A stretch of 9,395 bases of DNA from Alphaproteobacteria bacterium (lineage in GTDB: Bacteria; Pseudomonadota; Alphaproteobacteria; Caulobacterales; Caulobacteraceae), in NCBI GenBank assembly GCA_018895795.1, contig JAHINZ010000056.1, forward strand, positions 1 to 9,395, read 5' to 3'. The notes below the pieces were generated by a model. It was not told where the DNA came from and searched no databases. It worked only from the letters and a program-made list of their open reading frames with translations. The position numbers were made by a program, and so were the translations under genes. Within the stretch, counting starts at the first letter, position 1, and the number at the start of each line of letters is the position of its first letter. Below are positions 1 to 6,130 of the stretch, in pieces.

Positions 1-748
1 GAACCTCGGGGACCTGATGGGTGATGATCTTGCGGGCCAGGCCCTCGGCGATTGCGGTCTTGCCGACGCCGGGCTCACCCACCAGCAGGGGGTTGTTCTT
101 GGTGCGGCGGCACAGGATCTGGATCGCGCGCTCGACCTCGCTGGCGCGGCCGATCAGCGGATCGACCTTACCCTGACGGGCCTTCTCATTGAGATTGACG
201 CAATAGGCCTCGAGCGCCTCGCCGCCGGTCTTGGCGTTGGGCTTTTCGGTGTCGTCTTCCGTCGTGCTGTTATTGGCGCCCTTGACGACCTTGGGCTCGG
301 ACGCGCCGGCCTTCTTGGCGATGCCATGGGCGATGAAGTTCACCGCGTCATAGCGCGTCATGTCCTGCTCTTGCAGGAAGTAGGCGGCGTGGCTCTCGCG
401 CTCGGAGAAGATGGCCACCAGCACATTGGCGCCGGTGACTTCCTCGCGGCCCGACGACTGCACGTGGATCACCGCGCGCTGGATCACGCGCTGGAAACCG
501 GCGGTCGGCTTGGCGTCTTCCTCGTCGTCGACGACCAGCGAGGCCAGTTCGACGTCGAGATAGTTGGCCAGGCTTTTCTTCAGGGCGACCAGATCAACGT
601 CGCAGGCTCGCATCACCCCGGCGGCGTCATCGTCGTCGGTGAGAGAGAGGAGCAGATGCTCCAGGGTGGCGTACTCGTGCTTACGCTGATTGGCGTAAGC
701 CACGGCGCGGTGGAGGGACTCTTCGAGGGGGCGCGAAAACGAGGGCAA
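1..748 (-). CDS. clpA: ATP-dependent Clp protease ATP-binding subunit ClpA (5' part; cut by window edge)
   Basis: AAA+ unfoldase that feeds substrates to ClpP. With ClpS it degrades N-degron proteins in the cytoplasm. Only about the first 249 residues are present; ClpA proteins are usually about 750-770. Seen: an N domain (about residues 1-145, beginning MPSFSRPLEESLHRAV), a charged linker (about 160-180), then the start of the first AAA+ module with the segment DPLIGRASEVERAI and a Walker A motif GEPGVGKT at residues 224-231. No ATG fits the N terminus. The start chosen is TTG at 748-746, because the protein then opens with the expected ClpA sequence and a strong GAGGAG ribosome-binding site lies 9 nt upstream, overlapping the clpS stop codon. 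The gap to clpS is 13 nt, so the two are co-transcribed and probably translationally coupled. Identification is very secure; the TTG start is likely. Confidence 0.96.
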   Translation of the reverse strand, partial: MPSFSRPLEESLHRAVAYANQRKHEYATLEHLLLSLTDDDDAAGVMRACDVDLVALKKSLANYLDVELASLVVDDEEDAKPTAGFQRVIQRAVIHVQSSGREEVTGANVLVAIFSERESHAAYFLQEQDMTRYDAVNFIAHGIAKKAGASEPKVVKGANNSTTEDDTEKPNAKTGGEALEAYCVNLNEKARQGKVDPLIGRASEVERAIQILCRRTKNNPLLVGEPGVGKTAIAEGLARKIITHQVPEV

Positions 749-757
749 AGGGGGAGG

Positions 758-764
758 CTCCTCA
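758..764 (-). promoter_or_regulatory. clpA ribosome-binding site overlapping the clpS stop codon
   Basis: On the minus strand the string TGAGGAG contains the clpS TGA stop (764-762) fused to a GAGGAG Shine-Dalgarno sequence (763-758). It is placed 9 nt before the TTG start of clpA. This placement decides the clpA start and suggests that ribosomes finishing clpS help initiate clpA. Confidence 0.75.
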
Positions 765-1091
765 GTCTTTTTCCATGGTGCACTGCAAGGGATGCTGATG
801 ACGACGCGCCGAGTCTATGACCTGCGCAACCTTCGTTTCAGCAACTTCGTAAGTATAAACGCCGCATACGCCCACGCCGTGTTGGTGGACGAGCAGCATT
901 ATTCGGGTCGCATCTTCGCGCGACTTGTTAAAGAAACGCTCAAGAACGTACACGACGAATTCCATCGGCGTGTAATCGTCATTGAGAATCAGTACTCGAT
1001 AAAGCGAAGGCTTCTGTGTCTTCGGCTTCACCTCAGTGACGACCGACGACCCAGAACCGTTATTTTGTCCGCCTTGCTTTCGCTCGGCCAT
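762..1091 (-). CDS. clpS: ATP-dependent Clp protease adaptor ClpS
   Basis: Adaptor that binds N-degron substrates (N-terminal Leu, Phe, Tyr, Trp) and delivers them to ClpA. The 109-residue protein has a flexible Gly/Ser/Asn-rich N-terminal tail (residues 1-28) and the ClpS core. The side-chain-binding pocket is intact: N37, D39, T41, M43, V46, M65, V68, H69 and L102. These match the known C. crescentus ClpS pocket residues (N47, D49, T51, M53, and so on) with a constant offset of 10. The conserved segment VAETKV is at 83-88 and the family ending HPLQCT near the C terminus. The ATG at 1091-1089 was chosen because GGGAGA sits 9 nt upstream. The frame stays open to 1313, but the only upstream alternatives, such as GTG near 1196, lack a ribosome-binding site. 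If the offset of 10 reflects a longer annotated start in C. crescentus, no ATG, GTG or TTG exists here at that point. Confidence 0.96.
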   Translation of the reverse strand: MAERKQGGQNNGSGSSVVTEVKPKTQKPSLYRVLILNDDYTPMEFVVYVLERFFNKSREDATRIMLLVHQHGVGVCGVYTYEVAETKVAQVIDSARRHQHPLQCTMEKD

Positions 1092-1270
1092 CGACCGTTT
1101 TCTCCCGACGGGCCGAACTACCCGCCTTACTAGGATTAGATATGGAAACGTGGCGGCTTTGGAAGGGCCAGTCGCGTCGGTGCGCCGCTTTAACACAGGG
1201 GCGCCCTGGAAAATGGCTTCACGATTGGGAGAGGGGAAGTCGCCCGACGGCGGTTTCCTGGGTGAGGCGG

Positions 1271-1301
1271 TAAAATGGTGAGCGGCGACGCCTGCTGCAA
1301 G
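1271..1301 (-). promoter_or_regulatory. Candidate RpoH (sigma-32) heat-shock promoter for clpS-clpA
   Basis: Read on the minus strand, CTTGCA (1301-1296) is followed after exactly 15 nt by CACCATTTTA (1280-1271). This resembles the heat-shock pattern CTTGAA / CCCCATNT (CTTG core intact; CACCATTT matches seven of the eight defined positions of CCCCATTT). It would leave a leader of about 170 nt before clpS. The region 1092-1346 is otherwise gene-free on both strands and shows no clear housekeeping promoter or terminator. The call rests on motif similarity only. Confidence 0.4.
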
Positions 1302-1346
1302 GGGACGGCGCAAGCGACCCCCTATTCGAGCGCGAGGGACCGCGAC

Positions 1347-2642
1347 TCACTTGGATTTCAAGGCCCGGCCAGAGATCACGGCCCCGGCGCCGAACTTGCC
1401 GCGCAGGACGTCGATGGTCTTTTCCTTTTTCAGCGCCAGGCGCTCGTCGCCGGCGAAGAAGTCGTCGGCCGCGCCTTCCGCCGGAACGAACTCGGTCAGG
1501 CCCGCGCCGATCAGGCGGTAAAAAACCCCGCCCGGTTCGGCGGCGAGCAGCTCGCGCGTCACCTGGAACAGGGTGCGGGCGGTCTGGGTCGGCACGGCCA
1601 GGGTGCGGCGGCGGGTATGAACCTTGAAGTCCGGCGTGCGCAGCTTCAACGTCGCCACCCGGCCGGCCACGCCTTCGGCGCGCGCCTGCCGGGCCACCCG
1701 CTCGCACAGGGGCCAGAGTTCATCCTCCAGGTCATCGGCCTTGAACAGGTCATCGTTGAAGGTGGTCTCGGCGCTGATCGTCTTGCGCACCTGGTCCGGA
1801 TCGACGGCCCGCGCGTCCTGGCCATGGGCCAGCCGGTGCAGGCGCAGGCCGCCGGACCCGAGCGTGGCGGCAAGGTGCTTGAGGTCGGCCGCCGCGATGT
1901 CGCCCACCGTGCGAAAGCCTTCCGAGGCCAGGGCGGTGACCGTGGCCGGGCCCACCCCGGGCAGGATCGAGACCGGCTTGTCGGCCAGAAAGGTCTGGGC
2001 CTCGGCGGCGCCGATCACCGAGAAGCCGCGCGGCTTGTCCAGTTCCGAGGCGATCTTGGCCAGGAACTTGTTGGGCGCCAGGCCGATCGAGACGGTCAGA
2101 TTGATCTCGGCTTCGATCTCGCGCTGCAGCCGGGTCAGCATCACGGCCGGCGACGCGCCATGCAGGCGCTCGGTGCCCGACAGGTCGATCCAGGCCTCGT
2201 CCAGCGACAGCGGCTGGACCAGGGGCGTCAGGGCGTCCAGCTTGGCCATGATCCGCCGGCTCTCCTCGCGGTACTTGGCGAAGTTGGGCTTGATGACCAC
2301 GGCGTCGGGACACAGCTTCAGCGCCTTGTACATCGGCATGGCCGAGCGGGCGCCGCTCATGCGGGCGATGTAGCAGGCGGTGGTGACCACGCCGCGTTTG
2401 CCGCCGCCGATGATCACCGGCTTGTCGCGGATCGAGGGATCGTCGCGCTTCTCGACCGAGGCGTAGAAGGCGTCGCAGTCCAGATGGGCCATGGACAGCG
2501 CGCCCAGCTCCTCATGGAAGATCGTTCGCGGCGACCCGCACGCGGGGCACCGCGCGGCCTTGGCTCCGCCGGTCCAGGCGCAGTCGCGACACAGGGCCTT
2601 CAAGGGCGTCGCGGGTGGGGGCGTCGCGGATTGGGCCGCCAT
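1347..2642 (-). CDS. dinB: DNA polymerase IV (Y-family, DinB) with N-terminal zinc-ribbon-like extension
   Basis: Error-prone translesion polymerase of 431 residues. The polymerase core starts near residue 53 with HLDCDAFYASVE. Its metal-binding carboxylates are D55 and D148/E149 (motif SLDEAWIDL), and the steric-gate position is Y60. The palm/fingers segment VVTTACYIAR, the segment SIGLAPNKFLAKIASELDKP (185-204), the helix-hairpin-helix motif LPGVGPAT and a C-terminal little-finger domain follow. Before the core lies a 50-residue extension with C18-x2-C21 and C32-x2-C35, a C4 zinc-ribbon pattern seen in other alphaproteobacterial DinB proteins and absent from E. coli DinB. ATG at 2642 was chosen because it lies 8 nt after the kinase stop and keeps the extension; the frame extends further upstream only inside the kinase gene. 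It is the last gene of a three-gene unit. No Caulobacter-type LexA box (GTTC-N7-GTTC) is seen before it or before the unit. Confidence 0.95.
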   Translation of the reverse strand: MAAQSATPPPATPLKALCRDCAWTGGAKAARCPACGSPRTIFHEELGALSMAHLDCDAFYASVEKRDDPSIRDKPVIIGGGKRGVVTTACYIARMSGARSAMPMYKALKLCPDAVVIKPNFAKYREESRRIMAKLDALTPLVQPLSLDEAWIDLSGTERLHGASPAVMLTRLQREIEAEINLTVSIGLAPNKFLAKIASELDKPRGFSVIGAAEAQTFLADKPVSILPGVGPATVTALASEGFRTVGDIAAADLKHLAATLGSGGLRLHRLAHGQDARAVDPDQVRKTISAETTFNDDLFKADDLEDELWPLCERVARQARAEGVAGRVATLKLRTPDFKVHTRRRTLAVPTQTARTLFQVTRELLAAEPGGVFYRLIGAGLTEFVPAEGAADDFFAGDERLALKKEKTIDVLRGKFGAGAVISGRALKSK

Positions 2643-2650
2643 GGCGCCGC

Positions 2651-3541
2651 TCAGGCCTCTGGCGGCCAGAGCCAGATCGCGCCGCGCACGCCCGAGCTGT
2701 CGCCGTGCACGGCCTTGCGGACGGGGGTCTCGTACGTGTCGGAGAACACGTGCGGCGCTATGGCGGCCGGCAGGCGCGCGTAGAGGGTGTCGAGATTCGA
2801 CATGCCGCCGCCCAGAACGATGACGTCGGGATCCAACAGGTCGCACATCGCCGCCAGGGACCGCCCCAGGCGATCAATATAGCGATCCAGCGCCGCCAGG
2901 GCCGCGGCGTCGCCGGCCTCGATGGCGCTTACTGCCGCTTGCCCGGTCTCGTGTCCGGCGTCGCGCGCGAAGGCGGGGCCGGCGATCCAGGTCTCCAGGC
3001 AACCCTTGCGGCCGCACCAGCAGGCGGGGCCGGGATATTCCTCCGGACGAGGCCAGGGCAGGGAGGTGTGGCCCCATTCGCCGCCGATGCCGTTGCGGCC
3101 CTCGATGATCCGCCCATCGACCACGACGCCGCCGCCGCAGCCGGTGCCCAGGATGGCGGCGAACACCACGCCCTGGCCGGCGCCCGCCCCGTCGGCGGCT
3201 TCCGACAGCGCCAGGCAGTTGGCGTCGTTGGCCAGTCGCACGGGACGGCCAAGCCGGGTCGCCAGGTCCTGTTCGAACGGACGGCCGTTCAGATAGACGC
3301 TGTTAGCGTTGCGGATCAGGCCGGTGCGCGGCGAGATCGACCCTGGAACGCCGATGCCCAACCTTGTCGCCGCGGCGCCGGCCATGCACTCGGCGTCGAC
3401 CAGCAGCTCGGCGATGACGGTCAGGGCCTCGTCATAGTCGCCTGGATTGGGCTTGCGGACCCGGGCGACGAACTGGCCTTCGCCATCCAGGGCGGCGACC
3501 TCGATCTTGGTGCCGCCGAAATCGACGCCGAAACGGATCAT
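2651..3541 (-). CDS. mak: ROK-family sugar kinase, Mak-type fructokinase
   Basis: Predicted cytoplasmic kinase that phosphorylates a hexose, most likely fructose to fructose-6-phosphate. The 296-residue length is normal for the family. Seen: the N-terminal phosphate-binding loop GVDFGGTK (5-12), the segment GIGVPGSISP (62-71), catalytic D106 in the ANDAN motif (104-108), the glycine-rich motif GTGCGGGV (132-139), the ROK zinc site formed by H158 with C174, C176 and C181 (CWCGRKGC), and a second ATP-site motif IVLGGGMS. The C-terminal motif GDSSGVRGA followed by WLWP closely resembles E. coli Mak as recalled, which favours fructokinase over glucokinase or N-acetylmannosamine kinase. The start ATG overlaps the stop of the upstream phosphatase gene by 4 nt, and dinB begins 8 nt downstream. 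ROK membership is secure; the sugar specificity is inferred. Confidence 0.88.
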   Translation of the reverse strand: MIRFGVDFGGTKIEVAALDGEGQFVARVRKPNPGDYDEALTVIAELLVDAECMAGAAATRLGIGVPGSISPRTGLIRNANSVYLNGRPFEQDLATRLGRPVRLANDANCLALSEAADGAGAGQGVVFAAILGTGCGGGVVVDGRIIEGRNGIGGEWGHTSLPWPRPEEYPGPACWCGRKGCLETWIAGPAFARDAGHETGQAAVSAIEAGDAAALAALDRYIDRLGRSLAAMCDLLDPDVIVLGGGMSNLDTLYARLPAAIAPHVFSDTYETPVRKAVHGDSSGVRGAIWLWPPEA

Positions 3542-4185
3542 TTAAACAGGCTCGCTTCGATCGCGGTCCGCAGGTGGGGCCAATGGTCGATCCGCGCGTG
3601 GCGGTCAGGAGCGCTGGGGGCCAGCGGCCGCAAGCGCTCGTCGCTGACCATCTGGAAGCAGGTCACGCCGGGCGCGCTGGCCGCCACCGAGTCCAGCTGG
3701 GGCAGCAGGTCGTCGATGAACACCGCGCGGCCGGTGGTGCGCGCGACCAGTTCCGCCGCCGCCGGGCCCTTGGGCCCGCTGTTGATCACCAGGGGATAGT
3801 CGAAGCCGTGGGTCTTCAACCATCGGGCGCGCGCCAGGCGGCCATGTTCTGGCGCGTTGGTCAGGATGACGACCCCGGCGCGGGTGGAGAGCGTGGCCAG
3901 GGCGTCGGCCGCGCCCTCGGCGGGCGGCAGGTCATCGGCGCCGTCGCGAAAGAAGTCATCGAACAGCGCCTTGCCGGCGATCAGGTCGAGATGTTCGACC
4001 TCGCCGGGCCGATAGATGTTCTGGAACAGGGCGAATCGATCGACGCGCAGCTCGAAGCCGTGCCGACCGATGAACACGCCGAAACCCCGCATGAACTGGG
4101 CGAGGACCTCGTCGACATCAACCAGCACCAGAGGGGCGGCGGGATCGATGGCGCAGGCTTCGATGTCGGAGTAACCAGGTTCCAT
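3538..4185 (-). CDS. HAD-superfamily hydrolase (probable phosphatase, substrate unknown)
   Basis: A 215-residue protein with all four haloacid-dehalogenase motifs. Motif I is VDVDEVL, with nucleophile D23 and acid/base D25. Motif II is VVILTN, with T109. Motif III is K139, within SGPKG. Motif IV is FIDDL, with D158 and D159. Residues 30-90, between motifs I and II, form a helical cap (C1-type position) that should set specificity. There is no signal peptide, so the protein is probably cytoplasmic. It is the first gene of the unit; its stop overlaps the start of the sugar kinase as ATGA, implying translational coupling and possibly a shared sugar-phosphate or nucleotide metabolite. The cap resembles that of 5'-deoxynucleotidase-like or sugar-phosphate phosphatases, but I cannot assign a substrate. 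The ribosome-binding site before ATG 4185 is weak and no in-frame downstream ATG precedes motif I. Confidence 0.85.
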   Translation of the reverse strand: MEPGYSDIEACAIDPAAPLVLVDVDEVLAQFMRGFGVFIGRHGFELRVDRFALFQNIYRPGEVEHLDLIAGKALFDDFFRDGADDLPPAEGAADALATLSTRAGVVILTNAPEHGRLARARWLKTHGFDYPLVINSGPKGPAAAELVARTTGRAVFIDDLLPQLDSVAASAPGVTCFQMVSDERLRPLAPSAPDRHARIDHWPHLRTAIEASLFK

Positions 4186-4213
4186 GATCTGCGATTGGCC
4201 GGTGTTAACGCGA

Positions 4214-4228
4214 TTAGCGGGGGCTTAA
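4214..4228 (+). promoter_or_regulatory. Candidate CtrA-binding site upstream of divK
   Basis: The sequence reads TTAG-N7-TTAA, one mismatch from the CtrA consensus TTAA-N7-TTAA. A further TTAAC half-site lies at 4205-4209. The box ends 78 nt before the divK ATG, a distance compatible with overlapping the -35 region of a divK promoter. CtrA control of divK transcription in C. crescentus is recalled from the literature. It also lies 28 nt from the start of the divergent HAD gene and could affect that promoter. No convincing -10 element was found. Confidence 0.45.
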
Positions 4229-4306
4229 GGATATTCGTGCGATCTGGATGCAGAAGGCGGCGCGAATCTCTCAGGCGTCGCCACGGACCGTATGGTCGGG
4301 GTCAGG

Positions 4307-4684
4307 ATGACGAAGAAGGTCCTCATCGTGGAGGATAATGAGCTGAACATGAAGCTCTTTCATGATCTGCTCGAAGCCCAGGGTTATGAAACCCTGCAGA
4401 CCCGCGAGGGTCTGCAGGCGCTATCGATCGCCCGGGATCATCGCCCCGACCTGATCCTCATGGATATCCAGTTGCCGGAGATCTCGGGGCTCGAGGTCAC
4501 CAAGTGGCTGAAGGAAGACGAGGACCTGGCGCATATTCCCGTCGTGGCCGTCACCGCCTTCGCCATGAAGGGCGACGAGGAGCGGATCCGCGAGGGCGGC
4601 TGCGAGGCCTATATCTCCAAGCCGATCTCGGTGGCCCACTTCCTGGACACCATCAAACGCCTGCTGGACAAGACCCCGGCATGA
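4307..4684 (+). CDS. divK: Single-domain response regulator DivK
   Basis: Essential cell-fate regulator in Caulobacter. It is phosphorylated by DivJ, dephosphorylated by PleC, and its phosphorylated form acts through DivL to restrain CckA-CtrA signalling; it also modulates PleC and DivJ to promote PleD activation. The protein is a bare 125-residue receiver domain with no output domain. Seen: acidic pocket E9/D10, phosphoacceptor D53 (LMDIQLPEISG), T83 and K105 (ISKPIS). D90, the site of the classical cold-sensitive allele, is present. The ATG at 4307 gives the normal DivK start (MTKKVLIVEDNE); an in-frame ATG at 4292 would add five residues and lacks support. The ribosome-binding site is modest (GGGG at 4298-4301). 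The stop overlaps the pleD start as ATGA. A candidate CtrA box lies upstream. Identification is near certain. Confidence 0.98.
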   Translation: MTKKVLIVEDNELNMKLFHDLLEAQGYETLQTREGLQALSIARDHRPDLILMDIQLPEISGLEVTKWLKEDEDLAHIPVVAVTAFAMKGDEERIREGGCEAYISKPISVAHFLDTIKRLLDKTPA

Positions 4685-6045
4685 GCGCGCGCATCCTCGT
4701 CGTCGACGACATCGAGGCCAATGTCCGCCTGCTCGAGGCCAAGCTCTCGGCCGAATATTATCAGGTCTCCACCGCGTCGGACGGTCCAACGGCCCTGGCG
4801 ATGGCGGCCAATGACCTACCCGATATCATCCTGCTGGACGTCATGATGCCCGGCATGGACGGCTTCACTGTCTGCAAGCGCTTGAAGGAAGACCCCGTCA
4901 CCCGGCACATTCCGGTGGTGCTGGTCACGGCGCTGGACGGCCGCGCCGATCGCATCCAGGGGCTGGAGGCGGGCGCCTCGGACTTTCTGACCAAGCCGAT
5001 CGACGATGTCATGCTGTTCGCCCGCGTGCGCAGCCTGACCCGCCTTAAACTGGTCATCGACGAACTGCGCCAGCGCGAGGCCTCGGGCCGCCGCATGGGG
5101 GTGATCGCCGGCGCCGCCTCGCGCCTCGACGGCCTGGGCGGCCGGGTGCTGATCGTCGACGACAACGAACGCCAGGCCCAGCGAATCGCCGCCGAGCTCA
5201 GCGTCGAGCATCGTCCGGTGGTCGAGTCCGATCCGGAAAAAGCGCGAATCAGCGCCGGCGGGCCAGTCGACCTGGTGATCATCAACGCCGCCGCCAAGGG
5301 CTTCGACGGCCTGCGCTTCGCCGCGTCTCTGCGATCAAACGAGCGCACCCGGCATCTGCCGGTTCTGGCCATGGTCGACCCCGATGAGCGCCCGCGGATG
5401 GTCAAGGCGCTGGAAATCGGCGTCAACGACATCCTCCCGCGTCCGATCGACCCGCAGGAACTGTCGGCCCGGGTCAAGACCCAGATCCAGCGCAAGCGGT
5501 ACACGGACTATCTGCGCAACAATCTCGACCACAGCCTGGAGCTGGCGGTCACCGACCAGCTGACCGGACTGCACAACCGCCGCTACATGACCGGCCAGCT
5601 GGATTCCCTGGTCCAGCGCGCGGTCCTGGGCGGCGACCCCGTGGCGGCGCTGCTGATCGACATCGATCACTTCAAGAAGATCAACGACACCTTCGGCCAT
5701 GACGTCGGCGACGAGGTGCTGCGCGAGTTCGCCCTGCGCCTAGCGTCCAATGTCCGGGCCATCGACCTGCCTTGCCGCTACGGCGGCGAGGAGTTCACGG
5801 TGATCATGCCCGACACCCAGCTGGAAGATGCGATGCGCATCGCCGAGCGGATCCGCATGCACGTCGCCGGTTCGCCCTTCCGGGTGGCGCAGGGCAAGGA
5901 GCTGTTGACGGTCACGATCTCGATCGGCGTCTCGGCCACCCTGGGCGAGAAAGACACCCCCGAGGCGCTACTCAAGCGGGCCGACGAGGGCGTGTACGAA
6001 GCCAAGGCTTCCGGCCGAAACGCCGTGGTCGGACGGGTCGCCTGA
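4681..6045 (+). CDS. pleD: Diguanylate cyclase response regulator PleD
   Basis: Makes cyclic di-GMP from two GTP. In Caulobacter it drives flagellum ejection, loss of motility and stalk growth, acting at the stalked pole after phosphorylation by DivJ/PleC. The protein has 454 residues. REC1 (about 1-120) has D9/D10, phosphoacceptor D53 (LLDVMMPGMDG), T83 and K105. REC2 (about 152-275) is a degenerate adaptor: N202 sits where the acceptor Asp would be and R254 replaces the conserved Lys. The GGDEF domain (about 285-454) has metal ligand D327 in LLIDIDHFKK and the active-site GGEEF at 368-372. The inhibitory I-site is RAID at 359-362, with the secondary site R313 also present. Its ATG overlaps the divK stop by 4 nt, so translation is probably coupled; the local Shine-Dalgarno is weak. 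All catalytic and feedback residues are intact, so it should be an active, product-inhibited cyclase. Confidence 0.98.
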   Translation: MSARILVVDDIEANVRLLEAKLSAEYYQVSTASDGPTALAMAANDLPDIILLDVMMPGMDGFTVCKRLKEDPVTRHIPVVLVTALDGRADRIQGLEAGASDFLTKPIDDVMLFARVRSLTRLKLVIDELRQREASGRRMGVIAGAASRLDGLGGRVLIVDDNERQAQRIAAELSVEHRPVVESDPEKARISAGGPVDLVIINAAAKGFDGLRFAASLRSNERTRHLPVLAMVDPDERPRMVKALEIGVNDILPRPIDPQELSARVKTQIQRKRYTDYLRNNLDHSLELAVTDQLTGLHNRRYMTGQLDSLVQRAVLGGDPVAALLIDIDHFKKINDTFGHDVGDEVLREFALRLASNVRAIDLPCRYGGEEFTVIMPDTQLEDAMRIAERIRMHVAGSPFRVAQGKELLTVTISIGVSATLGEKDTPEALLKRADEGVYEAKASGRNAVVGRVA

Positions 6046-6054
6046 CGGCTTTTT
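6022..6054 (+). terminator. Possible weak intrinsic terminator after pleD
   Basis: GCCGT (6022-6026) can pair with ACGGC (6045-6049), and the second arm is followed directly by five T residues (6050-6054). The stem has only 5 bp and the loop is 18 nt, so this is weak; the arms span the pleD stop codon. Confidence 0.3.
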
Positions 6055-6061
6055 AGAGCGA

Positions 6062-6090
6062 TTGTCGCTTTCCTGACATCCTGGTCGCTT
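6062..6090 (+). promoter_or_regulatory. Degenerate Pho-box-like repeat upstream of the alkaline phosphatase
   Basis: CTGACAT (6073-6079) matches six of seven bases of the PhoB half-site CTGTCAT. At the canonical 11-nt spacing, weaker copies lie upstream (TTGTCGC, 6062-6068, 4/7) and downstream (GTCGCTT, 6084-6090, 3/7). A possible -35 (TTGTCG, 6062-6067) overlaps this. It lies 41-69 nt before the phosphatase ATG, in the only non-coding DNA between it and pleD. Suggestive only. Confidence 0.3.
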
Positions 6091-6130
6091 ACGCCTTTGC
6101 GCGCGGCAAACGATCGGGCATTTTGCGTCA

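Noticed and set aside
17..820. Plus-strand open frame of 267 codons opposite clpA
   Set aside because: It is antisense to a clearly conserved ClpA reading frame and shows no recognizable domain; its openness follows from GC-rich codon bias.
1092..1313. N-terminal extension of clpS to ATG 1313 (183 residues)
   Set aside because: The added residues are not ClpS-like and lack a nearby ribosome-binding site, while the ATG at 1091 has GGGAGA at good spacing and gives a normal length.
1275..2783. Plus-strand open frame of 502 codons opposite dinB
   Set aside because: It is complementary to the DinB coding sequence, which has all Y-family motifs. The low-complexity Gly/Arg/Gln-rich translation is typical of a shadow frame.
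2643..2846. N-terminal extension of dinB to ATG 2846 (499 residues)
   Set aside because: The extension lies entirely within the kinase coding sequence in another frame; the Arg-rich translation is a shadow.
2615..3799. Plus-strand open frame of 394 codons opposite the ROK kinase
   Set aside because: It spans two unrelated minus-strand genes and has no domain signal, so it is a GC-driven shadow.
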